Source: Lactiplantibacillus paraplantarum (GTDB lineage Bacteria > Bacillota > Bacilli > Lactobacillales > Lactobacillaceae). Taken from it: a DNA stretch of 64,000 bases. The stretch is taken from NCBI RefSeq assembly GCF_003641145.1, contig NZ_CP032744.1, forward strand, positions 310,001 through 374,000, written 5' to 3'. The notes beneath the pieces are model-generated. The model saw only the letters and a program-made list of their open reading frames with translations. It did no database searches and was not told the DNA's origin. A program made the position numbers and the translations under genes. Positions 26,538 through 36,152 of this stretch are shown here, piece after piece (within the stretch, counting starts at the first letter, position 1; every line of letters begins with the position of its first letter).

Positions 26538-27110
26538 ATGGAATTAGATAAGATTTATCAGTTAATGGACAAGTTTGAACAAAGCAGTTTAACTAGTTTT
26601 GAGTATCGGGACCAAGATTTTGAAATTCAAATGGGTAAGAAGGGACACGGCAAGACGACGGTGACCCCGCAACCGGCGCCACTTCCTAATCAGCCGGTGA
26701 TTGACCCCACGCCGGTCACACCGACACCGGTCTCAACGGTTAGTACCCCAGTTGTTGCGGAGGCGGAACCAGCTCCCGTAGCGACGAGCGTAGCCAGCAA
26801 TCCGACGAGCGTTGTAACGCCTGATCCTGAACCAGCACCAGCGCCGATTGATCCTAAAGAATGCGTGACGGCACCGGTCGTAGGAATCTATTACCCAGCG
26901 CATTCCTCAGAAGAAGCGCCATACGTTAAGTTAGGCGACCACGTTAGCGTAGGTCAACAAGTTGGCCTCATTCAAGCGATGCAGATGATGCGGCCAGTGG
27001 TTGCTAAGCAAGCGGGGACGGTTAAAGCCTTCCTAGTGAAGAATGGTGAAGAAGTCAACTTCGGTCAACCATTGATTCAATTAATCCCAGATACGCCGGA
27101 TGACATTTAA
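26538..27110 (+). CDS. BCCP-like protein lacking the biotinylated lysine
   Basis: This 190-aa protein has the layout of biotin carboxyl carrier protein: an N-terminal helical region, a Pro/Val/Ala-rich linker (about residues 40-110) and a C-terminal biotinyl domain starting CVTAPVVGIYYPAHSSEEAPYVKLGDHV. At the place of the standard EAMKMM motif it has QAMQMM, so the acceptor Lys is Gln149 and the preceding Glu is Gln. It therefore cannot be biotinylated at the normal site. GGAGGG stands before the ATG. No accA, accC or accD genes are adjacent. Confidence 0.85.
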   Translation: MELDKIYQLMDKFEQSSLTSFEYRDQDFEIQMGKKGHGKTTVTPQPAPLPNQPVIDPTPVTPTPVSTVSTPVVAEAEPAPVATSVASNPTSVVTPDPEPAPAPIDPKECVTAPVVGIYYPAHSSEEAPYVKLGDHVSVGQQVGLIQAMQMMRPVVAKQAGTVKAFLVKNGEEVNFGQPLIQLIPDTPDDI

Positions 27111-27189
27111 TCAGGTACGGTCAGTGGTTGCTGAGCGTATTAAGCACTTTGAGTAGCACTATGTCTTGATAAAAGCGTGACGCAAAACT

Positions 27190-27249
27190 AAAAATGAACC
27201 ACTTCAAGCGCACATGATAATTGTGCAAGCTGAAGTGGTTCATTTTTTA
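27190..27249. terminator. bidirectional intrinsic terminator
   Basis: A long interrupted stem (AAAATGAACCACTTCA...TGAAGTGGTTCATTTT) separates the convergent BCCP-like and nucleoside hydrolase genes. Confidence 0.85.
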
Positions 27250-27276
27250 GCTTAATTAATGACGATTGGTAGTGGT

Positions 27277-28197
27277 TTATTTAGGTTGGTCAATGGCTGC
27301 CACGGTTTCTAAGAACCACTTGTTGAAGGCAGCCGCATCGATATCGACACAAACGGTCGCGTTAGTCTTGCCGTCGTGATAAGCGCCACGAATATCGCCA
27401 ACGGTTTCACCATTAGCGGGGCCCTCCGTCTGGACATCAATCCACATCTTTTCAGTCGTAAAGGCTTCTGGGTGTAGTAAGTAGAAGAGGGTATTGACAT
27501 CATGCATCGCAACGCCAGTCTGGTTGCGGTCATTGTAGTGACCAAAGAGGGCGTGGAGCATTTCACCAGTTTTTCCAAGTGCCGGTAACCGGTCGATGGA
27601 TTCACGTGTTAAGAGTGCTTTCATCGTTACATCTAAGCCGACCATGGTAATCGGTACGCCAGATTGGTACATGATTTCAGCAGCGTGTGGATCGGTAAAG
27701 ACGTTGAATTCGGCGGCACTGGTCATATTACCTTTACCCAAGGCACCACCCATCGCAACGATCTCTTTGATGTGGGGCATTACCTCTGGATACGTCTTGA
27801 ACAGCAACGCGATGTTAGTATAAGCGCCGGTTGGGACGAGCGTAATGGGTTGCTCCGCAGCCATAATGTAATCGCGTAGGGCTTCAACCGCCGTTTCGGG
27901 TAACGGATCAGCTAAGTCAGTGGGAAAGTCATAGCCGGGCATCCCAGAAACCCCGTGAATTCGGACGGCATCTTCGAAGGGCTTGATTAGCGGCTGGGAT
28001 GCCCCACCCGCTACGGGAACGTCACTGTTGAAGAAGCGCGTTAGTTTGAGCGCATTCAGCGTCGTTTTATCGACCGTCACATTGCCGGCGACCGTTGTAA
28101 TTAATTGTAAGTCCAAGTCAGGATGATTTAACGCAAAGGTGATTGCGGCGGCATCATCAATACCAGGGTCGGTGTCCATGATAATCTTTGTTGACAT
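27277..28197 (-). CDS. inosine-uridine preferring nucleoside hydrolase
   Basis: This 306-aa enzyme hydrolyses the N-glycosidic bond of ribonucleosides for salvage. The signature calcium-binding block IIMDTDPGIDDAAAI is at residues 5-19; MGGALGKGNMTSAAEFNVFTDPHAAEIM and the late HDVNTLFYLL with the catalytic His region are also typical. GGAGG lies 7 nt before the ATG at 28197 and only 1 nt from the ATG at 28203, so the inner start is preferred. It is single. Confidence 0.9.
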   Translation of the reverse strand: MSTKIIMDTDPGIDDAAAITFALNHPDLDLQLITTVAGNVTVDKTTLNALKLTRFFNSDVPVAGGASQPLIKPFEDAVRIHGVSGMPGYDFPTDLADPLPETAVEALRDYIMAAEQPITLVPTGAYTNIALLFKTYPEVMPHIKEIVAMGGALGKGNMTSAAEFNVFTDPHAAEIMYQSGVPITMVGLDVTMKALLTRESIDRLPALGKTGEMLHALFGHYNDRNQTGVAMHDVNTLFYLLHPEAFTTEKMWIDVQTEGPANGETVGDIRGAYHDGKTNATVCVDIDAAAFNKWFLETVAAIDQPK

Positions 28198-28333
28198 GTT
28201 CATTCCTCCAATTAAATTGACGTGCTTGAAATTAGTTCTATTTTAGCATACTACGGGCAATGAATTCGATTGCAATTGCGAAGGGTTTGACGTAGCATGA
28301 CAGTAAATACAGTTAACGATGGAGGAACGGATT

Positions 28334-29245
28334 ATGAGTCAACCACGGGTTATCTTAATTACGGGTGCGTCTTCAGGCATCGGCAAGGCCACTGCTTTGA
28401 AGTTGCAAGCTCAGGGCAATATTGTGTATGGCGCCGCCCGACGAATTGAAAAAATGACGGATCTAGCCGCTGCCGGGGTGCATGTTTTGAAAGTCGATGT
28501 GACGGATGAAGCCACGTTAATCGCGGCTGTCAAAACAATTCGGGTGGAACAGGGCCGCATTGATGTCTTGATTAATAATGCGGGGTACGGTTCATACGGT
28601 TCCTTGGAAGATGTACCGGTTACAGAGGGTGAATATCAATTCAAGGTTAATGTCTTCGGTGTGATGCGCTTGACACAGTTGGTTTTACCGTTGATGCGGG
28701 CCCAACATCGTGGACGGATCATCAATGTCTCTTCCATTGGGGGTAAAATCTACCAACCATTAAGTGCTTGGTACATGGGGACCAAGCATGCGATTGAGGG
28801 AATGAGTGATTCACTACGGATGGAAGTGGCACCGTTTGGTATTGACGTTGTCATTATTGAGCCTGGTGGGATTAAGACTGAATGGGCTGGTATTGCGGAA
28901 AAGAAATTGTTGGCAGTTTCCGGTGAGACAGCCTACCATGAGCAAGCTGTTAAGGTTGGTGCGATGCTGTCATTGTTCGATCAGTTTGCTTCCAATCCGG
29001 GGGTGATTGCCAAGTTGATGGTTCGGGCGGTCAACGATGTCAAACCGAAGACTCGCTATCACGCGGGGATGGGAGCTGGGGTTTCATTGACGGCTCGTCA
29101 GTGGTTGAGTGACCGTCAGTTTGACCGCATGATGAACTCAGCCGTCAATGGTGCGGCAAAGTTGTCAAAGATTACGCGGCACAAGGATCGGCGGACAGGC
29201 AGTCGGCATTATCAGCATGGAAAAGGACCGGCCGAGAATAATTAA
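28334..29245 (+). CDS. short-chain dehydrogenase/reductase
   Basis: This 303-aa NAD(P)-dependent classical SDR has TGASSGIGKAT (cofactor), DVLINNAGYG, the catalytic Ser in NVSSIGG and YMGTKH (YxxxK). It is longer than the usual 250 aa because of a C-terminal extension ending with a basic tail. GGAGG precedes the ATG at 28334. The substrate is unknown. A terminator follows. Confidence 0.88.
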   Translation: MSQPRVILITGASSGIGKATALKLQAQGNIVYGAARRIEKMTDLAAAGVHVLKVDVTDEATLIAAVKTIRVEQGRIDVLINNAGYGSYGSLEDVPVTEGEYQFKVNVFGVMRLTQLVLPLMRAQHRGRIINVSSIGGKIYQPLSAWYMGTKHAIEGMSDSLRMEVAPFGIDVVIIEPGGIKTEWAGIAEKKLLAVSGETAYHEQAVKVGAMLSLFDQFASNPGVIAKLMVRAVNDVKPKTRYHAGMGAGVSLTARQWLSDRQFDRMMNSAVNGAAKLSKITRHKDRRTGSRHYQHGKGPAENN

Positions 29246-29271
29246 TTTGAATCACAATATTAAGAAGCGAA

Positions 29272-29310
29272 CCTAACTATCACAATGTTGGTAGGGGTTC
29301 GCTTCTTTAG
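29272..29310 (+). terminator. intrinsic terminator of the SDR gene
   Basis: The stem AAGAAGCGAACC / GGTTCGCTTCTT is followed by TAG and T residues. Confidence 0.75.
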
Positions 29311-29387
29311 TTTGAATTTCAGTATTAATGATGCAAACAATGGTTGTAATAGTCCAAGTTTAAGTTCAAAAACAGCCGACTTAAGGC

Positions 29388-29450
29388 TCGTATTTGAAAT
29401 GATATAAGTTAGGTGTGGGTACCAATCGACGGCCGCGATGGGTTTAGTGA
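29388..29450. repeat. decayed relative of the 283-bp structured element
   Basis: AAGGCTCGTATTTGA and AATCGACGGCCG lie in the same order and similar spacing as AAGACTCGTATTTGA and AATCGACGTCGG in the reverse complement of the element at 22759-23041. The rest is lost. The gap 29311-29548 has no gene that I can support. Confidence 0.45.
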
Positions 29451-29548
29451 TTATCAGCCGGCTCCGGTGGTTTTAATAGGGCGATTGACGAATCACAAGT
29501 CCGGTATATTTCAGTAATTAGTTATGCTGTGTCGTCTTACGCCAGACA

Positions 29549-29995
29549 TTATAGTTTTGTCATCACCGCTGTCAGTGTCGTCGTTGCAGTGGTCATCGTG
29601 GGATCATCTGTGGTGTGATAAGTGATAGTGAGGTCTGGAAATTCTTCAATGATGGGAATCAGCTCTTGCCATTGTGACAGGTCTGGCTGGTCAGTTTCTG
29701 GGACTTGCCAGTTGTTTTGCCGCCAACTTAAATAACGTTGTTCACTAATGATCGCGGCAACCGGTTCCGTTGTCGTGTGAACGTGAACGGGCAAGTCGTG
29801 GCGTTTCAGAGTGGAAAGGGCAGTGATTAGTGCCCTTAACGTTAGCTGAGTTTCGGTGTGCCCGTAGCCACCATTGTTCAGCGCTTTTTGATGATCGGCA
29901 TAACGCAGAATCACGACCCAAGCGGCCGGGGTAGTTGCCGTGACGTGCTCCGGCTGGTGAGGGGTGCTTGCAAGATAAAGATGAATAGTAGCCAT
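29549..29995 (-). CDS. RNase HI-fold protein without catalytic residues
   Basis: This 148-aa protein follows the strand/helix order of RNase HI (AAWVVILRYADHQKALNNGGYGHTE, then LTLRALITALSTLKRHDLPVHVHT, then YLSWRQNNWQ). However, the carboxylates needed for two-metal catalysis are absent: the ELMA-type Glu is replaced within LTLRA and the SDSQYV-type Asp is replaced within TTTEPV. It is probably a non-catalytic relative. GGAGG lies upstream of the ATG. The fold call is by eye. Confidence 0.6.
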   Translation of the reverse strand: MATIHLYLASTPHQPEHVTATTPAAWVVILRYADHQKALNNGGYGHTETQLTLRALITALSTLKRHDLPVHVHTTTEPVAAIISEQRYLSWRQNNWQVPETDQPDLSQWQELIPIIEEFPDLTITYHTTDDPTMTTATTTLTAVMTKL

Positions 29996-30232
29996 TGGTT
30001 GTGGCCTCCTTAAAAGTAATGACGTTCAAATTAGTGGTTCATCAAGTAGTTTCGTAAAAACTGGGACTGGTCATTTAAAATAAAGAATAAAATTTATTTG
30101 GAACTTCAAAAGTTACAAAAACATCAAATTTTCGGTGCGTATTACTATGATTTTTATAGGATTATGCTAGGATTAAATACATAGATAATTAAGAAGTTAT
30201 TAATTAATAAAGGTGAGCAATGGGAGGAAAAT

Positions 30233-31759
30233 ATGCAGACCCTAATACAGACATTTATGGATCGACGCGGGGATTTATTGACTGCGCTATGGCAACACTT
30301 GGGTATTTCATTAGCGTCATTAGTAATCGCAATGGTGATTGCGATTCCATTAGCTATTTGGGTCGTTCGGCGACCACGCTGGGCCGAGGGACTATTACAG
30401 CTCACTAGTGTGTTACAAACGATTCCGTCGTTGGCACTGTTAGGGTTACTGATTCCATTGGTTGGGATTGGGACGGTGCCCGCAGTGATCGCTCTCGTCA
30501 TTTATGCCCTCTTACCGATTTTTCAAAATACGTACTTGGGTATTTCAGAAATCGACGCTTCAATTGAGGAAGCCGCCGATGCTTTTGGAATGTCACGAAT
30601 GCGTAAATTATTTAAAGTTGAGCTACCAATTGCTTTGCCGCAAATTATTGCTGGTATTCGGACGGCCTTGGTATTAATCATTGGGACGGCAACGTTAGCA
30701 GCTCTGATTGGGGCTGGGGGGCTCGGGACTTTCATCATGCTCGGTATCGACCGCAATGATACCTCGTTACTATTAATTGGGGCCATCTCATCGGCATTGC
30801 TGGCCATTCTACTGAGTGCACTCGTACGTTGGTTTCAGACGGCCAAGCCACGGCACGCTTTAATCGTCTTTGCGGGAATTTTATTGTTACTTGGTGGCGG
30901 TGGTGCTTATAGTGTCTATGCCAATCGAGTTGAAACAATTACGATTGCAGGTAAGCTGGGCTCCGAACCGGAAATCTTAATTAATATGTATAAGCAGTTG
31001 ATTGAAGCGGAAGATGACCACGTGCATGTTACCCTCAAACCGAACTTCGGGAAGACCACGTTTCTATTTAGCGCTTTAAAGCATGATCAAATTGACATTT
31101 ATCCAGAATTTACGGGTTCAGTGTTGGAGACCCTCGTTAAGGGAAGCAATCCGGCAAATCAGACGGCTAGCCAGACTTATCAACTTGCTAAGCAACGGCT
31201 TGCTAAGCAGGACCAGATGACTTATTTAAAGCCGATGCAATATAACAACACGTATGCCTTAGCTGTGACTAAAAAGTTCAAGCAGGCGCACCATTTGAAA
31301 ACCATCAGTGATTTAACGCAGGTCGAACCTATTCTTAAACCTGGTATGACCCTAGAATTTATTGATCGTGATGATGGTTTGAAGGGGATTAAGAAGACTT
31401 ATGGTTTGGACGTGACCGCTAAATCAATGGAACCGGCGTTGCGTTATGAAGCTATCAGTAAAGGCAAAATCAACTTAGTAGATGCCTATGCGACGGATAG
31501 TGAATTACGGCAGTATCATTTGGCTCTGTTGAAGGATAATAAGCACTTTTTCCCAACGTATCAAGGCGCACCATTGATGAAGACGAGCTTTGCCAATAAA
31601 CATCCTCAGATCGTCAAAGCATTAAATAAGCTAGCTGGAAAAATTTCCGAAACTGACATGCAAGAGATGAACTATGAAGTTAATGTTAAGAAACAGTCCG
31701 CTTCGACGGTTGCACATCGCTATCTCGTAAAGCACGGCTTGTTAAAGGAGGGACGCTAA
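30233..31759 (+). CDS. choS: glycine betaine/carnitine/choline ABC transporter, permease fused to substrate-binding domain
   Basis: This 508-aa fusion has an N-terminal permease (six helices, residues ~20-215) with the EAA-type loop DASIEEAADAFGMSRMRKLFKVELPIALPQI. An extracellular OpuAC-type binding domain (~230-508) begins ETITIAGKLGSEPEILINMY. It imports quaternary ammonium osmoprotectants. GGGAGG precedes the ATG. The ATPase gene starts at the next base after its stop. Gene order matches choS-choQ of L. plantarum. Osmotic control is expected from the family, but no site is visible. Confidence 0.92.
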   Translation: MQTLIQTFMDRRGDLLTALWQHLGISLASLVIAMVIAIPLAIWVVRRPRWAEGLLQLTSVLQTIPSLALLGLLIPLVGIGTVPAVIALVIYALLPIFQNTYLGISEIDASIEEAADAFGMSRMRKLFKVELPIALPQIIAGIRTALVLIIGTATLAALIGAGGLGTFIMLGIDRNDTSLLLIGAISSALLAILLSALVRWFQTAKPRHALIVFAGILLLLGGGGAYSVYANRVETITIAGKLGSEPEILINMYKQLIEAEDDHVHVTLKPNFGKTTFLFSALKHDQIDIYPEFTGSVLETLVKGSNPANQTASQTYQLAKQRLAKQDQMTYLKPMQYNNTYALAVTKKFKQAHHLKTISDLTQVEPILKPGMTLEFIDRDDGLKGIKKTYGLDVTAKSMEPALRYEAISKGKINLVDAYATDSELRQYHLALLKDNKHFFPTYQGAPLMKTSFANKHPQIVKALNKLAGKISETDMQEMNYEVNVKKQSASTVAHRYLVKHGLLKEGR

Positions 31760-32731
31760 ATGACAGCAGCAATTGAATTTCAACACGTCCAGAAAGACTT
31801 TAATGGGCAGACAGTGATTCCTGACCTTAATTTAACAATTGACCAGGGCGAGTTATTTGTTCTGGTGGGAACTTCCGGGAGTGGTAAGACAACGTCACTT
31901 AAAATGATCAATTGTTTAGAACCGCTGACGGCCGGTAAAATCCTAGTTAATGGTACTGATACGACAACGATACCGGTACGACAGCTACGTTGGCAAATGG
32001 GCTATGTCTTGCAACAAATTGCTTTGTTTCCAACCATGACAGTGGCGCAAAATATTGCAGTGATTCCTGAAATGAAAGGAACGGCTAAGAAGGCCATTAA
32101 TCAAACGATTGATGAGTTGTTGACGGAAGTTGGCCTTGATCCTAATGAGTATCGTGATCGGATGCCGTCAGAATTATCCGGTGGGGAGCAGCAACGGATT
32201 GGTATCTTGCGGGCAATTGCGGCACAGCCAGATATTGTCTTGATGGACGAACCATTCAGTGCGCTGGACCCAATCTCGCGGCAGCAGTTACAAGACTTAG
32301 TTTTACGATTGCACGCGCGTTATCATAATACGATTGTCTTCGTAACTCATGATATGAACGAAGCTTTGAAGCTGGGAGATCGAATTGGCGTGATGCAACA
32401 CGGTCAGTTGGTGCAAGTTGATACACCGACTGAGCTTGCTCAACACCCAGTTAACGAGTTTGTTCGCAACTTCTTCGGTGCCAGTCGAGCCAAGAATGTC
32501 TATGATGTCTATATTGGTCGTGTGGGACTCATTCAGGGGTATCTCAAAGAACAACCTAAAGTTGCTAGTGGCCGAATTCAAGCATTAGATATTCAGGCCA
32601 CTTTACGAACTGCTTTCACCGCACTAACTGAACATGATTACTTAGCTGTTACGGAAGAGCAGCGAGTGATTGGCTATCTTGACCGTCAGCGAATTGTGGC
32701 TTACTTGAGTCAACATGAAGAAGTGTCATAA
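31760..32731 (+). CDS. choQ: glycine betaine/carnitine/choline ABC transporter, ATPase
   Basis: This 323-aa ATPase energises ChoS. Motifs: Walker A GTSGSGKTTS, signature LSGGEQQRIGI, Walker B IVLMDEPFSALDP and H-loop VTHD. The last 80 residues form a CBS-like region, as in OpuA/OpuC ATPases where it senses ionic strength. The gene abuts choS with no gap, and its ribosome site (GGAGGGACG) lies within the end of choS. Confidence 0.92.
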   Translation: MTAAIEFQHVQKDFNGQTVIPDLNLTIDQGELFVLVGTSGSGKTTSLKMINCLEPLTAGKILVNGTDTTTIPVRQLRWQMGYVLQQIALFPTMTVAQNIAVIPEMKGTAKKAINQTIDELLTEVGLDPNEYRDRMPSELSGGEQQRIGILRAIAAQPDIVLMDEPFSALDPISRQQLQDLVLRLHARYHNTIVFVTHDMNEALKLGDRIGVMQHGQLVQVDTPTELAQHPVNEFVRNFFGASRAKNVYDVYIGRVGLIQGYLKEQPKVASGRIQALDIQATLRTAFTALTEHDYLAVTEEQRVIGYLDRQRIVAYLSQHEEVS

Positions 32732-32809
32732 TCGTCAATTAGAGTCAAATCGTTTAAACTATAATTGTGAAAACTGACGGTAGTTAATGAATCTAAGGGG
32801 GAATTTCGG

Positions 32810-34141
32810 ATGACGGAACAGTACGATGTTGTTGTGATTGGTGGCGGTCCGGCCGGCACTGCTATGGCCAGTGGCTTAAAGGCCCACGGTAAGAAGGTGC
32901 TGATTGTTGAAGCGGATTTGTGGGGTGGCACTTGCCCTAACCGTGGTTGTGATCCCAAAAAAATTCTGTTAAGTGCAGTTGAAGCCCAACAATCAGCTCA
33001 ACACTTGCAAGGCCAGGGTCTAACGGGTACACCTAAAATTGACTGGCCAGCGCTGATGGCACATAAACGCGGTTATACGGATGGCATCAATGATGGAACG
33101 TTGAACGGACTAAAGGGGCAAGATATTGCGACGTTACATGGTCAAGCGCATTTTCAATCCGACGGTCAGTTAGCGATCGGAGATCAAGTGGTCAGTGCGA
33201 CTGATTACGTGATTGCCACTGGTCAACGTCCTGCAATCTTACCGATTACCGGGCACGAATATTTTAAGACGAGCACTGATTTCTTAGATTTGGATCAGAT
33301 GCCCAAACGAGTGACATTCGTTGGTGGTGGCTATGTCGGCTTTGAATTGGCGACGATTGCCAATGCCGCTGGCGCCGATGTTCATGTGATTCATCATAAT
33401 GACCGTCCGTTGAAAGAATTCGATGCAGATTTAGTTAGAGATTTAATGGCAGCGATGACGGCTGATGGCGTGACGTTTGATCTGAACACAGATATCCACG
33501 CCATCACCAAAACGGCGACTGGGCTGCAGCTAACGGCTGATGATTTTGAATTGACGACGGATTTAGTCATCAGTTCAGCGGGACGAATTCCAAATGCGGA
33601 TCAGTTGGAACTAGCCAACGTGGGTGTAACCTTTGATCGGCATGGCATTCAAGTCAATGATCACTTACAGACGGCTAATCCACATATTTACGCCATTGGT
33701 GATGTTAGTGACACGCCGGTACCGAAGTTAACTCCGGTAGCAGGTTTTGAAGCGCGTTATTTAGTTGGCGAATTGACGCAAGCCGGTGCGGCTATTAAGT
33801 ATCCAGTTATCCCAACGCAAGTTTTTGCGGCACCCAAGCTAGCACAAGTCGGTATTGGGGCTACTGTAGCTGCTGAGCAAACTGATAAATACCGCGTCAA
33901 TACACTGGATATGACCAAATGGTTTACCTATTACCGATTCAATGCTCAGCAAGCGCAAGCCAAAGTGGTCGTTGAACAGGCCAGCGGTCAGGTCGTTGGG
34001 GCTACTTTGTTGAGTGATGTGGCTGACGAAATGATCAATTATTTCACATTACTGATTGAAAAGCACGTGACGTTAGCGGAATTGCAACGGTTAGTGTTGG
34101 CTTACCCCACCCCTGCTAGTGATTTACAATATTTATATTAA
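32810..34141 (+). CDS. glutathione-reductase-like pyridine nucleotide-disulfide oxidoreductase
   Basis: This 443-aa class I flavoprotein has an FAD motif VVIGGGPAGTAMA, the redox pair in GGTCPNRGCDPKK (Cys 43/48 region), an NAD(P)-binding motif TFVGGGYVGFELA and HIYAIGDVSDT. The C-terminus reads AYPTPASDLQYLY where glutathione reductases have HPT..E, so the usual catalytic His is missing. L. plantarum annotations call the gene at this place a glutathione reductase (gshR1). GGGGG lies before the ATG. It is single, with a terminator at 34177. Confidence 0.85.
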   Translation: MTEQYDVVVIGGGPAGTAMASGLKAHGKKVLIVEADLWGGTCPNRGCDPKKILLSAVEAQQSAQHLQGQGLTGTPKIDWPALMAHKRGYTDGINDGTLNGLKGQDIATLHGQAHFQSDGQLAIGDQVVSATDYVIATGQRPAILPITGHEYFKTSTDFLDLDQMPKRVTFVGGGYVGFELATIANAAGADVHVIHHNDRPLKEFDADLVRDLMAAMTADGVTFDLNTDIHAITKTATGLQLTADDFELTTDLVISSAGRIPNADQLELANVGVTFDRHGIQVNDHLQTANPHIYAIGDVSDTPVPKLTPVAGFEARYLVGELTQAGAAIKYPVIPTQVFAAPKLAQVGIGATVAAEQTDKYRVNTLDMTKWFTYYRFNAQQAQAKVVVEQASGQVVGATLLSDVADEMINYFTLLIEKHVTLAELQRLVLAYPTPASDLQYLY

Positions 34142-34176
34142 TCGTGTCAGTGTATGGATGACCGATTTGTCTGTTA

Positions 34177-34218
34177 AGGCTGTGTATCAGGCGGGACCAG
34201 ATACACAGCCTGGTTTTC
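34177..34218 (+). terminator. intrinsic terminator
   Basis: The perfect stem AGGCTGTGTATC / GATACACAGCCT is followed by GGTTTT. Confidence 0.8.
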
Positions 34219-34575
34219 AATTCAAGTAAATACCAATAATCAATAATAACGAGCGGCTTGCTTTTTGAGGCCGATCGTTTTTTTGTTCTAACTAGGTGGT
34301 CCATTTCCCCCGGTCACTGTTACTAGCCGAACTGAAAACTTTCAGGACCGTTTTCTTTCAATTTTTAACTAGCGACAGTCGGATAATTCTGCTAGTAAAT
34401 TAATTATTTTATGAAACTAGTAGCAAATAATTAAAGCCCTGATTGGTTGGTGTGACAACGATAAAATGTTTCATAGTGAAAACTAGTTTTAAAGTAAATT
34501 CAATTGTGCAAAATTTAATTTATGCAAATCTATTCACAAAATGGTCGCGACATGTTATGATTCAATCATCAATTA

Positions 34576-34589
34576 TGATAGCGTTTTCA
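34576..34589 (+). promoter_or_regulatory. cre site (CcpA) upstream of glpK
   Basis: TGATAGCGTTTTCA fits the CcpA consensus TGWNANCGNTNWCA at every fixed position. It lies 31 bp before glpK, where bound CcpA would block transcription. The rest of the gap 34219-34620 is AT-rich and must hold the promoter; no gene is seen there. Confidence 0.85.
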
Positions 34590-34614
34590 TAAAGCTGTCG
34601 TTACTAAGGAGTGA

Positions 34615-36138
<1,524 letters not shown>

Positions 36139-36152
36139 AGGAGGACAACAAC

